Positions 16,777-25,184 of a DNA stretch of 64,000 bases are shown here, in pieces. Within the stretch, counting starts at the first letter, position 1. Every line of letters begins with the position of its first letter. The stretch covers positions 62,001 to 126,000 of the forward strand of contig JAGYKI010000005.1 in assembly GCA_018401735.1 (NCBI GenBank). Reading direction: 5' to 3'. Under the pieces are notes generated by a model, which saw nothing but the letters and a program-made list of their open reading frames with translations, had not been told where the DNA came from and did no database searches. Position numbers and translations under genes: made by a program. Origin of the DNA: Schleiferiaceae bacterium (GTDB taxonomy: Bacteria; Bacteroidota; Bacteroidia; Flavobacteriales; Schleiferiaceae).

Positions 16777-18144
16777 TTAGGAGTTTACAAGGTTGGCCTC
16801 GGCAAATTGCTCTAGTTCTTGAAAAAACACATCGATATCTGCAAAGGTATTGCCCGCGTTAACAGTAACCAGACGAACAAATTCATCGCCATCGAACTGC
16901 CCGTAACCTATCATCAATTCACCACTTTGGTAGAGCTGATTACAAAGAACATTAGCGGGAATATCTTTATAATTGAAACAAACCCCAATCGAGTTGGGAT
17001 AACTATAAACCGTATAATCGGGATTTCCCTGCACGTATTTTAAAGCATGATTGGCTAAATCGAATTGCCAATCAACAATTTCACCAAGGCCTTTCGTGCC
17101 AACCGATTTCCATAAAGTCCAAAACTTTAATGCATCGTTACGGCGACCGCATTGCAAAGAAGTCTTTCCTAAATTATAATCATCACCATCGGTTTGGTAT
17201 AAATAATCGGCATCATTAGCAAAACTCTCGTAGAGAAAACGCTTGTCTTTCACTAAAATAAGCGAGCACGATAAAGGCGTTCCCAACATTTTGTGGGCAT
17301 TATAACTGAAGCTATCCGACGCCGCGGCACCTTGTAAAAGATGATTATAGCGTTCACTAAAAATAGCGCTACCACAATACGCGCCATCGATATGAAACCA
17401 CAAATTAAATTCTTTGGCAATCAGGGCTAAATCTTCAAAAGGATCGAAAGCTCCCATAACGGTAGTTCCAGCGGTGCCAATAACTAAAAAGGGTTGTTTG
17501 CCCTCTTTTATATCCTTTTTAATTTGAAACCTAAGGTCTGTGGGATCCATTCTGCCTTGAGCATCGGCTTTTACATAACGTAATTGATTGCGGCCAACAC
17601 CAATAAAGGCGGCATTTTTGGGGACAGAATAATGCGATTCGGCCGAAGTATACAAACACAATTGCCCCCGCATTCCTTCCGTACGCGCCGAATCCTGCGC
17701 TTTATCACGCGCCATTAGCATGGCCATTAAATTGGTCATCGAACCGCCTGGCGCTAAAGTTCCATCGGCCTCTGCGGGGTAGTTTAAAAGTTCGTTAGAA
17801 CGGTGAATTAACTCCTTCTCCACCCCAATCATGGGTCCACCCACTTTATAGGTGTACATGCTATTATTAAGCAATACCGCTAGTAATTCGCCTAAAGTGG
17901 ATTTGCTGTTGCGACCGCCAAAAAGTTGGTTGAAAAACTTGCGACTGGCCGTACGAGGTGTGCTTAAAACTAAATCGCGTAAAAGCTTGGCAAAGGTCTC
18001 TTCGTCTACCCCTTCTTGATTTAAACTGATGTCTAATTTTGAAAATAAAGCTAAGGGCTCCATCGGTTTCAGTACCGGCTCAAGCTTCTCGGCTTCAAAT
18101 AATTCTTCTGCTATCGATCGAAAAAGATCGAGATCATTATTCAT
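16777..18144 (-). CDS. PLP-dependent group II decarboxylase (cysteine sulfinate/aspartate/glutamate decarboxylase type)
   Basis: A 455-residue decarboxylase. The PLP lysine is Lys285 in YNAHKMLGTPLSCSLIL; HIDGAYCGS (His251, Asp253) and SAESHYS (His171) complete the cofactor site. RKFFNQLFGG followed by NNSMYTYK matches the animal CSAD/GAD/ADC group more than PanP- or DABA-type enzymes. I chose the ATG at 18144, not the start 25 codons upstream, because that extension is hydrophobic and a TATATTTG -7 box (18175-18182) lies inside it. It is divergent from a cysteine dioxygenase gene, whose product, cysteine sulfinate, is the expected substrate. Decarboxylation would give hypotaurine. Confidence 0.8.
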   Translation of the reverse strand: MNNDLDLFRSIAEELFEAEKLEPVLKPMEPLALFSKLDISLNQEGVDEETFAKLLRDLVLSTPRTASRKFFNQLFGGRNSKSTLGELLAVLLNNSMYTYKVGGPMIGVEKELIHRSNELLNYPAEADGTLAPGGSMTNLMAMLMARDKAQDSARTEGMRGQLCLYTSAESHYSVPKNAAFIGVGRNQLRYVKADAQGRMDPTDLRFQIKKDIKEGKQPFLVIGTAGTTVMGAFDPFEDLALIAKEFNLWFHIDGAYCGSAIFSERYNHLLQGAAASDSFSYNAHKMLGTPLSCSLILVKDKRFLYESFANDADYLYQTDGDDYNLGKTSLQCGRRNDALKFWTLWKSVGTKGLGEIVDWQFDLANHALKYVQGNPDYTVYSYPNSIGVCFNYKDIPANVLCNQLYQSGELMIGYGQFDGDEFVRLVTVNAGNTFADIDVFFQELEQFAEANLVNS

Positions 18145-18174
18145 AATTTTTTGGGTATTTTTTTGCAAGAAAAG

Positions 18175-18182
18175 CAAATATA
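18175..18182 (-). promoter_or_regulatory. -7 box TATATTTG for decarboxylase-symporter operon
   Basis: An exact TAnnTTTG on the minus strand, 31 bp before the ATG at 18144. It supports the shorter protein start. Confidence 0.55.
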
Positions 18183-18230
18183 GCTTTTTAAAAATTAGCA
18201 AGAAAATGAGGATTTTCATTCGAATTCTTG

Positions 18231-18238
18231 TAATTTTG
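18231..18238 (+). promoter_or_regulatory. -7 box TAATTTTG for cysteine dioxygenase
   Basis: TAATTTTG fits TAnnTTTG and lies 72 bp before the dioxygenase ATG. It is about 50 bp from the divergent decarboxylase -7 box, so the two promoters could be regulated together. No clear -33 element is seen. Confidence 0.4.
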
Positions 18239-18309
18239 GAGGCATTTCTACAATTTCCTCTCGTTTTTTACTATTTTTTTATCAAAATTGAGAGTACTTA
18301 TTTTTAATC

Positions 18310-18846
18310 ATGGAAGGAGACATAGACAGCGTCAGTCAGCTTATTAAAGTTTTGGAAAATTCACAAGCAAGTGAGTTTACGAAAATCAGTGAGCGGCTAA
18401 AACTCTCTGCCGCCGACTTTAGTGAATATGCCTCTTGGAGCAAAAACTGTTATACCCGAAACTGCATCAGCCGCAACGAGCATTACGAATTACTTCTCCT
18501 CTGCTGGGATGCTAACCAAGATACTCCTATTCACTGCCACAACGGCGAAGAATGTTGGGTCTATAATCTGCAAGGCTCTTTTGAAGAAATACGCTTCGTA
18601 TTAAAAGGGCAGAGTGAAACGGAGCTAATCGAAACCAGTCGAGCATCGATGAAGCCCGATGAAATTTCCTATATGCACGACAATATGGGCTTCCACAGTC
18701 TGCACAACCGCAGCACGCATCGCGGCATGACGCTTCACTTATACATGAATCCTATCGATAGCTGTCGCATTTTCGATGAAGAAGAAGGCGTTTTTATCCG
18801 CAAAGAAATGAGCTATGATACCGTGGCTGAAACGGTTGACAGTTAA
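18310..18846 (+). CDS. cdo: Cysteine dioxygenase
   Basis: A 178-residue cupin that oxidises cysteine to cysteine sulfinate with a mononuclear iron. The animal enzyme's landmarks are all present: YTRN (Arg50, substrate carboxylate), HCHNGEEC (His75 and His77, iron ligands), GFHSLHN (His129, third ligand) and LHLYMNPI (Tyr145). Cys82 sits at the position of the mammalian Cys93 that crosslinks with the Tyr; many bacterial homologues have Gly there. Length is slightly short of the mammalian 200. It is divergent from the decarboxylase/symporter operon and convergent with the serine hydrolase gene. Confidence 0.92.
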   Translation: MEGDIDSVSQLIKVLENSQASEFTKISERLKLSAADFSEYASWSKNCYTRNCISRNEHYELLLLCWDANQDTPIHCHNGEECWVYNLQGSFEEIRFVLKGQSETELIETSRASMKPDEISYMHDNMGFHSLHNRSTHRGMTLHLYMNPIDSCRIFDEEEGVFIRKEMSYDTVAETVDS

Positions 18847-18852
18847 TTCACG

Positions 18853-20124
18853 TTAATTCAAAACCACTTTCTCCGTCTTGCCACTTTCCCTATCCATCAA
18901 CCAGTATATACCTTGCGGTAGATGCGCAATATTCACCACTCCGTTTTCAAGTTTAAGAGCATGGTTTCTACCGGAGATATCGCGTAAAGCTAAATCTTGC
19001 GACCAAGCTCCTTTTAAAAATAATACACCCTTACTTGGATTGGGGTATAGCGCATATTCCTCGGCCGGATTGGCCTCTAAACTTACCGTCTGACATAAAA
19101 CTTTCATGATTACCTGCCATAAATCATCGTCAAAACCAGACAAGGCTAATAAAGACGAATCAGCCGCTTCGCCTTGCCTAATTACCACCAGATCCAGGCT
19201 GGGTACCATATAAATGCGTTGATCATTTTTACCAGCTGCCATGTATAAATCGGCTGGTGCCGAGGGAATTATTGCACCAGGTAAACTTAAAACTAACCCC
19301 GGTTGCAGGTAATTACTTTTACCATTTAGCCAAGTTAAATAGCCATAAGCGGGATTAAGCGCCTGACTACTTTCTTTCATTTGCTTTATGAAAACCGTAT
19401 CGGCAATTAAACTTTGCCCCGCCCAGTTAAAATCATTCAGCATTAGCAAGCCGAAACGCGCCATGGCCCGCGCATTACTGAAATAAGTGTTAGCAACCCA
19501 TAAACCTCGAAGTCCGATACTGCCAAAATATTTTTGTGCCGTGTAAAGGTTTAGGCTGCTGCCAGATGCCGATTCAATCACATCCTGCAAAAGTAAATAA
19601 GGGGCATTATGATAATACCATTGGGTGCCGGCATCGGCTCGGTATAGTAAACAAGAATCGGCGGTACAGTCTTGATTGGGCACTTGGTAGTCCAAGCCCG
19701 TTGTCATACTTAATTGGTTTTCAATGCTAATTAAGTCTTCCTTATTTAAAGACAAGGAGGTCCACGGACGACCCAAATAATCGGAGCTTTTATCACTTAT
19801 ATCCAGCAGGCCCTCATCTTGAGCGATTCCTATTAAACTGGCCGTAAGCGTTTTTCCGGCGGAAGCCCAATACCAAACCGAATCGGGACCAAAGCCATTA
19901 TAATACCTTTCGTAGGCGATTTTTCCGCCCTTTAAAATTATAAATGATTTCGTATTTGCCGCGATTAATAAACTATCGAGCACAGTCAGCTCAGAGTCAC
20001 ACCAAGAAAGTTGCTGCGGTGAAATAGTATCCCAAAAACCCGTGTTGGGCGGAAAGTAGTTTTGTCCCCATAGAAAGCTCGGCGCCAAGAAAACATATAA
20101 AAATAAGCGAGCCAGCTTCTTCAT
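18853..20124 (-). CDS. Serine hydrolase (beta-lactamase class C fold) with T9SS sorting domain
   Basis: A 423-residue protein. A signal peptide (1-20) precedes a penicillin-binding/beta-lactamase class C domain with the SxxK motif Ser88-Ala-Gly-Lys91 in YWASAGKTLTASLIG. The last 70 residues form a type A T9SS sorting domain, opening YALYPNPSKGVLFLKG and ending GKTEKVVLN. The protein should therefore be exported by the Por/T9SS machinery to the surface or medium. It may act as an esterase or D-aminopeptidase; the substrate is unknown. The start overlaps the stop of the upstream gene (ATGA). Confidence 0.85.
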   Translation of the reverse strand: MKKLARLFLYVFLAPSFLWGQNYFPPNTGFWDTISPQQLSWCDSELTVLDSLLIAANTKSFIILKGGKIAYERYYNGFGPDSVWYWASAGKTLTASLIGIAQDEGLLDISDKSSDYLGRPWTSLSLNKEDLISIENQLSMTTGLDYQVPNQDCTADSCLLYRADAGTQWYYHNAPYLLLQDVIESASGSSLNLYTAQKYFGSIGLRGLWVANTYFSNARAMARFGLLMLNDFNWAGQSLIADTVFIKQMKESSQALNPAYGYLTWLNGKSNYLQPGLVLSLPGAIIPSAPADLYMAAGKNDQRIYMVPSLDLVVIRQGEAADSSLLALSGFDDDLWQVIMKVLCQTVSLEANPAEEYALYPNPSKGVLFLKGAWSQDLALRDISGRNHALKLENGVVNIAHLPQGIYWLMDRESGKTEKVVLN

Positions 20125-20837
20125 TCTAAACCCAAATTATGTTGTAAACCCAGCGTATCGAAACCCGGACGAATAAAACTTTGGGCATAGGGAAATTCGT
20201 GGCGCATTTCGTCTCTTAAGTTCTGCGATAACTGCCAAAAACGAATAAGCATTTGCTCCGAGTCGCCCATATATTGCAAGAGTTTCTCGGTAGCCAAACA
20301 GATATCAATTAATACTAATAGGGCAATTTTAGCCGTCCCATTCCAATCCGATTGCAGTAATTCCATGCCTTGCACATAATCGTGTTTTCCTCCTATGGCA
20401 CGACTCAGTTTTGGCCCAATAAAATCTTTGTAGCGGTCTAAGGCACTAAAAGCATTGTCAATTTCCTGCTCTTTTTGCTTTCGCAAGATGGGTTTAGCTA
20501 AATACTCCTTTAATAAACTAGTTTCTAGGTAAAGCAGCAGTTTCTGATAGTATTCATCCCATTGCTGGAATCTCTGCATTAATGCGTGCTTCTGTAAATT
20601 TAGCGGGGCCCTTTTCTCTTGCTCCTTTTTAACCTTTTGCAGCGCTTCACTAGCATCAAGATCTAAATTAGCAAAAGGGTTTTTACTTTCTATTTCGCTG
20701 GGTTCTGTGCCTTCGGCCAAGACCGAAATATCCTCTGAATCGGAATTTATAATCTGATACACCCCACAACGATGTGCGAGGGGACAACGTTGACACCAAC
20801 GATTGCAATAATTTTGGATTTCGGGAATTCTACGCAA
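20121..20837 (-). CDS. Conserved-looking protein of unknown function with N-terminal Cys motif
   Basis: A 238-residue soluble protein starting with TTG. The N-terminus holds CxxxCxxCxxxxxC (Cys11, 15, 18, 24), a likely metal or iron-sulfur site. The rest is charged and mostly helical: a Lys/Glu-rich coiled stretch lies at about 65-85, and a C-terminal helical bundle contains WNGTAKIALLVLIDICLATE. I do not recognise the family. It is coupled by ATGA to the serine hydrolase gene and follows a strong inverted repeat. No signal peptide is seen, so the product is cytoplasmic. Confidence 0.6.
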   Translation of the reverse strand: MRRIPEIQNYCNRWCQRCPLAHRCGVYQIINSDSEDISVLAEGTEPSEIESKNPFANLDLDASEALQKVKKEQEKRAPLNLQKHALMQRFQQWDEYYQKLLLYLETSLLKEYLAKPILRKQKEQEIDNAFSALDRYKDFIGPKLSRAIGGKHDYVQGMELLQSDWNGTAKIALLVLIDICLATEKLLQYMGDSEQMLIRFWQLSQNLRDEMRHEFPYAQSFIRPGFDTLGLQHNLGLE

Positions 20838-20848
20838 GAGTATATTTT

Positions 20849-20877
20849 CCTCTAAGGTAAAATTTTTGCCTTAGAGG
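20849..20877. promoter_or_regulatory. 9-bp inverted repeat upstream of the Cys-motif gene
   Basis: CCTCTAAGG (20849-20857) and CCTTAGAGG (20869-20877) form a perfect 9-bp stem with an 11-nt AT-rich loop, 11 bp before the TTG start. On the minus strand no T-run follows, so an operator or a leader hairpin is more likely than a terminator. Confidence 0.45.
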
Positions 20878-20907
20878 AGGTTCAAAACCAGACTTAAAAA
20901 GGAGAAA

Positions 20908-21795
20908 CTATTTTATCGAATTACGATCGGCTAACTGCTCAGCTACAATTTCATTGGTGCGTTCTATCGCGGTACGCAATTTATAATCACCCCAACTGTT
21001 TTTGTAAAACTTATGCAGATATTCGTCCAATTTGCGAATCACAAAAACATTATACGCCCCGTGAATTTTCCCTAATCGCGTCGGGTTTAAAGTGCGCAGA
21101 CTTAAAGAAAAACTTCCTCCTAAATATTCTATATAATGCCAAATTCCGGCAGGCATAAAAAGAGTCTCACCTGGTTTGAGTTCGGTCTGCCAACCTTCCG
21201 CCAATTTTAAGGCGGGATACTTTTCATAGTCAGCGGCGCGTATATCGGCGGCGCTATGGGTGGTAAAAGGTAATTTATAGAGGTACTTTGTTTGACTTTG
21301 GTCAAATAGGGTAATACGCTTAGTGCCGCCAAACTGCGTTATAAAAACGTTCGACAAATCGATGTCATAATGTAAGCGCACATCGCTACCCGCAGCGCCA
21401 AAAAACAGATAAGGGTAATCTTCTAAATAACCCTCCATAATGGGCGGAAAAGTAAAATCCTTTAATAAGGATGGCTCTAATTTAAAGAGGTTGAATAGGA
21501 AAATTCGCAAATCGGAAGGAGTGTCTTTTTCCAAGATATCCAAATACTCGGCAAAAGTAACCTCCTTAACAGCAGGCATTTCTATTTGCGTTGGCTCATG
21601 ATCTTGCCAGGCACCGTGCAATTTCACCTTATGCCTTCCGGCGATTTCCTTTAAATGAGAATAGGTCCACTTTTGTAACGCGGGCCAGTCTTTCGCGTAG
21701 TTTGTCAGCTTAACTGGGGTAAGAGTTTTAACGTAGCGCTGGTAAAAATCTTCGGGATCAATATGCTCTACTACATCGACTGATCTTAACTGCAT
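20908..21795 (-). CDS. Cupin-like JmjC-type Fe(II)/2-oxoglutarate oxygenase
   Basis: A 295-residue protein of the cupin_8/JmjC group. The facial triad is visible as LHYDID (His142, Asp144) and GIWHYIEY (His220), with ITQFGGTKRITLFD between them and PGETLFMPAGIW just before the last ligand. Such bacterial enzymes hydroxylate protein side chains (for example ribosomal proteins) or small molecules. The substrate here cannot be told. It has its own -7 box and may be read through into the Cys-motif gene 71 bp downstream. Confidence 0.82.
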   Translation of the reverse strand: MQLRSVDVVEHIDPEDFYQRYVKTLTPVKLTNYAKDWPALQKWTYSHLKEIAGRHKVKLHGAWQDHEPTQIEMPAVKEVTFAEYLDILEKDTPSDLRIFLFNLFKLEPSLLKDFTFPPIMEGYLEDYPYLFFGAAGSDVRLHYDIDLSNVFITQFGGTKRITLFDQSQTKYLYKLPFTTHSAADIRAADYEKYPALKLAEGWQTELKPGETLFMPAGIWHYIEYLGGSFSLSLRTLNPTRLGKIHGAYNVFVIRKLDEYLHKFYKNSWGDYKLRTAIERTNEIVAEQLADRNSIK

Positions 21796-21813
21796 TTTTG
21801 GTTTTATTTAATG

Positions 21814-21821
21814 CAAAGGTA
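21814..21821 (-). promoter_or_regulatory. -7 box TACCTTTG for the JmjC-like gene
   Basis: An exact TAnnTTTG on the minus strand, 18 bp before the ATG at 21795. Confidence 0.5.
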
Positions 21822-22067
21822 AAAATTGCAAGAACCTATAAGCCGTTTTGGCGATTCGTATCCAAATTGAAAAGAGCACACATCTTAATTAAAGTCTTGA
21901 TTTTGTTTAATCTAGGGCTCGTAGTTTGAAAATAGGTCTAAATCTTCGCGCTAAATTTTCACATGAATTTAACTTAGCGTGATAGGCGCGATCATTTTAA
22001 GAACAGCTCCAGTCTCACAGCGCAGCAGTCTAAAATCTAAAAGACTTAGCGGTCTCAGTACTCCTTC

Positions 22068-23510
22068 TTAATAATTCACACAAACGTTTTTCGCTTCGGT
22101 AAAAAACTTCAAGGCTTCAAAACCACCTTCGCGGCCCACGCCACTGTTTTTCATTCCCCCAAAAGGCGTACGTAAATCGCGTACTAACCAGTCGTTAATC
22201 CAAACGATGCCGCTGTGAATTTCTTTGGCTACACGGTGGGCTTTGTTCAGGTTTTCTGTAAAAATGGTGCACGCCAATCCGTACTCAGTGCTATTGGCCA
22301 TCATTAAAACTTCGGCTTCACTGTCGAAAGGGCTAAGGGTAACAACTGGTCCAAATATTTCTTCCTGATTGGTGCGGCAATCGAAGGCCAAACCTTCAAT
22401 AACGGTGGGCTCTAAATAATAGCCCTGATCGTAAGGCGCGGGTAAATTCACTTTATGGCCGCCGGCTAAAACCTTTCCGCCTTCTTCTTGTGCCAATTGG
22501 ATATAGGAGAATACTTTTTCTAAATGTTCTTTAGAAACTAGAGCGCCCATGCGCGAGTCGGCTTTTTGGGGCGGACCCACTTTTAAGCTAGCCACGCGCT
22601 GTAAAAAGCCTTTCTTAAAGTCTTCGTAAATGGAACGCTCAATAAAGATGCGACTGCCGCAAAGACAAATTTGTCCCTGATTGGCAAAGGCGGCACGAGC
22701 GCTGATATTAATCGCACGCTCTAAATCGCAGTCGGCAAAAATAATATTGGGGTTTTTTCCGCCCAACTCGAGCGATAATTTTTTAAATTGTGGTGCGGCA
22801 ATGCTAGCAATTCGCGCTCCTGTAGCAGTTCCTCCGGTAAAGGAAATAGCCTTCACTTTAGGATGCTCTACCATGGCTTGTCCCGTTTCAGCCCCTAAGC
22901 CATGAACGATATTTAAAACCCCTGCTGGTAAGCCTACTTCTATGCAAATCTGCGAAAGCAAAAAGGCGGTAAAAGGTGTTACTTCCGAAGGTTTGGCTAC
23001 CACGCAATTACCCGAAGCCAGGGCGGGTGCAATTTTCCAAGTAAATAAGTATAAGGGCAAGTTCCAAGGTGAAATACAAGCTACCGTGCCAATTGGCTGG
23101 CGTAAGGTATAGTTAAAACCCTTTTCGCCCATATTGTGAAACTCGTCTTCTTGGTGCAAAATAGCCGTTGCGAAGAAAGCGAAATTGTCGCGGGCACGAG
23201 GAATGTCCACCGCTTCCGCTAACTTTATAGGCTTGCCATTATCGCGGCTTTCCGCTTGCGCTAGATGGCCCAACTTGGCATCGATTGCCTCCGAAATTTT
23301 AAGCAAAAAACGCGAGCGCTCTTGAATACTTAGGGCCGACCAAGCCGGAAATGCCGCTTCGGCAGCTTGTACTGCTGCGGCGACGTCATCTGCCTGCGAG
23401 CGAGGAATTTTACCATATACCTTACCTGTGGCTGGCTCGTAATTATCGATATACTCGCCCCCTTGAGGCGCTACTAAGGCCCCATTTATGTAGTTTGCAA
23501 TAATTTCCAT
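22068..23510 (-). CDS. Aldehyde dehydrogenase, 2-aminomuconate semialdehyde dehydrogenase-like
   Basis: A 480-residue NAD-dependent aldehyde dehydrogenase. Catalytic residues are Asn150 (SPWN), Glu248 (LELGGKNPN) and Cys282 in NQGQICLCGSRIFI. The ICLC context, WLVRDLRTPFGGMKNSGVGREG and the FFTEAKNVCVNY end closely resemble ALDH8A1 and bacterial 2-aminomuconate/2-hydroxymuconate semialdehyde dehydrogenases. That points to the tryptophan-kynurenine-hydroxyanthranilate catabolic route. It lies 2 bp after the SDR stop and is co-transcribed with it. The other pathway genes are not in the window. Confidence 0.82.
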   Translation of the reverse strand: MEIIANYINGALVAPQGGEYIDNYEPATGKVYGKIPRSQADDVAAAVQAAEAAFPAWSALSIQERSRFLLKISEAIDAKLGHLAQAESRDNGKPIKLAEAVDIPRARDNFAFFATAILHQEDEFHNMGEKGFNYTLRQPIGTVACISPWNLPLYLFTWKIAPALASGNCVVAKPSEVTPFTAFLLSQICIEVGLPAGVLNIVHGLGAETGQAMVEHPKVKAISFTGGTATGARIASIAAPQFKKLSLELGGKNPNIIFADCDLERAINISARAAFANQGQICLCGSRIFIERSIYEDFKKGFLQRVASLKVGPPQKADSRMGALVSKEHLEKVFSYIQLAQEEGGKVLAGGHKVNLPAPYDQGYYLEPTVIEGLAFDCRTNQEEIFGPVVTLSPFDSEAEVLMMANSTEYGLACTIFTENLNKAHRVAKEIHSGIVWINDWLVRDLRTPFGGMKNSGVGREGGFEALKFFTEAKNVCVNY

Positions 23511-23512
23511 GC

Positions 23513-24301
23513 TTAGAGATTTGGTGTTCTTCCCCCATCTACCGGAAGGTTAATACCACTAATATAAGCCGCCGCTGGTGAGGCTAAAAAGGCTATGGCA
23601 TTGGCCACTTCTGCCGGAGCGGCAAATCGACCTAAAGGAATTTCGGCCGTCATTTCTTGGGCTACCTCATCTTCCTTAGCGCCCGTTTTATTGGCCTTAT
23701 TAGTGATGATGCCCGTTAAACGACCGGTCTCCGTAGCACCCGGCAGTACATTATTTACGGTAATACCATCGGGGCCCAATTCACGCGACAGCGTTTTAGA
23801 CCAGTTAGCTACCGCGCCGCGAATAGTATTACTTACTCCCAAATTGGGTAAAGGCGCTTTCACAGATGTGGAAATTACATTAATAATGCGCCCATACTTG
23901 GAGGCGCGCATTTTAGGCAAAAGCAGTTTCGTGATAAGCTGGTTGGCTAATAAATGCTGACGAAAAGCGGTAATAAAAGCCTCAAGCTCAGCGCTATGGG
24001 CAGGTCCAGCGGGCGGGCCGCCGGTATTATTGATAAGAATATTGTACGTCTCACCTTTTTCTAAAGCCGCGGTAATTACTGATTCTAGAGAAATAAGATC
24101 GTTAAAATCGGCGCTTAAAAATTGATGTGTTTGGCCACTCGGGGTAGATAACTCGGCAAGAACGCTTTGCAATTTTTCGGGATTACGAGCGATAAGAGTA
24201 ACGGTTGCGCCCATGCGAGCTAATTCTAATGCGGTGGCTTTACCGATGCCATCGCTGGCTCCGCATACAAGGGCATTTTTACCACTGAGGTTTAAATCCA
24301 T
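23513..24301 (-). CDS. Atypical SDR family oxidoreductase
   Basis: A 262-residue Rossmann protein. The N-terminal nucleotide loop is GASDGIGKATALE (about residues 14-26) and NNTGG follows strand 4. The catalytic YxxxK is absent: the aligned segment reads NLGVSNTIRGAV, with Arg in place of Lys and no Tyr. The C-terminus ISGINLPVDGGRTPNL is normal. A BKR-like SDR subgroup with this 'xSNxxR' change is known and often sits with semialdehyde dehydrogenase genes. It lies 3 bp after the ABC ATPase stop and 2 bp before the ALDH start. A classical dehydrogenase mechanism is doubtful. Confidence 0.78.
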   Translation of the reverse strand: MDLNLSGKNALVCGASDGIGKATALELARMGATVTLIARNPEKLQSVLAELSTPSGQTHQFLSADFNDLISLESVITAALEKGETYNILINNTGGPPAGPAHSAELEAFITAFRQHLLANQLITKLLLPKMRASKYGRIINVISTSVKAPLPNLGVSNTIRGAVANWSKTLSRELGPDGITVNNVLPGATETGRLTGIITNKANKTGAKEDEVAQEMTAEIPLGRFAAPAEVANAIAFLASPAAAYISGINLPVDGGRTPNL

Positions 24302-24304
24302 ATT

Positions 24305-24988
24305 TTAATTTAATTCGTCTGATTCAATAATTCCATCGCGTAGGCGTATGATGCGTTTCGCGTATCGCGCAATTTCTTCTTCGTGTGTTACCAAAATAAC
24401 GGTGTTCCCCAAGGCGTGAATATCTTTAAAGAGGTTCATGATTTCCACCGAGGTTTTCGAATCGAGGTTACCAGTGGGTTCATCGGCGAGGATGATGGAA
24501 GGTTTATTTACGAGGGCGCGCGCTACGGCAACTCTTTGGCGCTGCCCACCCGAAAGTTGATTAGGACGGTGATCCATGCGGTCGGAAAGTCCCACTTGAT
24601 CGAGTACGTCGGTGGCACGACTTACTCTTTCACTGCTGCTCTTGCCCGCGTAAACCATGGGAAGACTTACATTCTCAAGAGCCGTACTACGCGGCAGGAG
24701 GTTAAAAGTTTGGAAGACAAAGCCAATCTCGGTGTTGCGCACCTCGGCTAGTTCATTATCGCTCATTTTACTGACATCCTGACCATTAAGCCAATACTCG
24801 CCGCCTGTTGGTGTATCGAGGCAGCCAAGCAAGTTCATTAAGGTAGATTTTCCGCTACCTGAGGGGCCCATGAGGGCTACATACTCATTTTTCTCAATAT
24901 TCAAATCGATGCCTTTCAGTACCTTAACAGTTTGACTGCCAAGGGCGAAATCGCGGGTGATTTGCTTTAATTTAATCAGTGTTTCCAT
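24305..24988 (-). CDS. ABC transporter ATP-binding protein (LolD/MacB type)
   Basis: A 227-residue ATPase with Walker [11 protein letters not shown]-loop [11 protein letters not shown], signature [15 protein letters not shown] and Walker [13 protein letters not shown], followed by VILVTHEEE. These are hallmarks of the type VII ABC group (LolD/MacB/FtsE-like) that drives lipoprotein release or efflux. I placed the start at METLIKLKQ (24988); the 17 upstream codons do not look like the family N-terminus. No permease is adjacent, so its partner is elsewhere. The SDR gene follows 3 bp later. Confidence 0.88.
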   Translation of the reverse strand: METLIKLKQITRDFALGSQTVKVLKGIDLNIEKNEYVALMGPSGSGKSTLMNLLGCLDTPTGGEYWLNGQDVSKMSDNELAEVRNTEIGFVFQTFNLLPRSTALENVSLPMVYAGKSSSERVSRATDVLDQVGLSDRMDHRPNQLSGGQRQRVAVARALVNKPSIILADEPTGNLDSKTSVEIMNLFKDIHALGNTVILVTHEEEIARYAKRIIRLRDGIIESDELN

Positions 24989-25184
24989 AAGCGCAATGTG
25001 GCGGGGAAGATACCAATTTGCGAGGGAAAGCGGAAGCAATTATTGCTAAAGCTTTGGGGAGGACTGGGTGGGAAAGGGGAAATTGAAAGGAGTCTTTAAA
25101 AATTGGCGCATCGATCAAATCCGTTCTATCCTTTCGATAAAATAAAGTCCAACAAAGAACGGCCCGATGCAAACCTGATCGCGC

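Noticed and set aside
18145..18219. 25-codon hydrophobic N-terminal extension of the decarboxylase, read as a membrane anchor
   Set aside because: A TATATTTG promoter box lies inside it, and the family N-terminus starts at the ATG at 18144.
21900..22067. Further copy of the dispersed repeat before the ALDH stop
   Set aside because: Only isolated words (TTAGCGTGA, GTCTCA) agree and their order differs from the 6.1-kb element.
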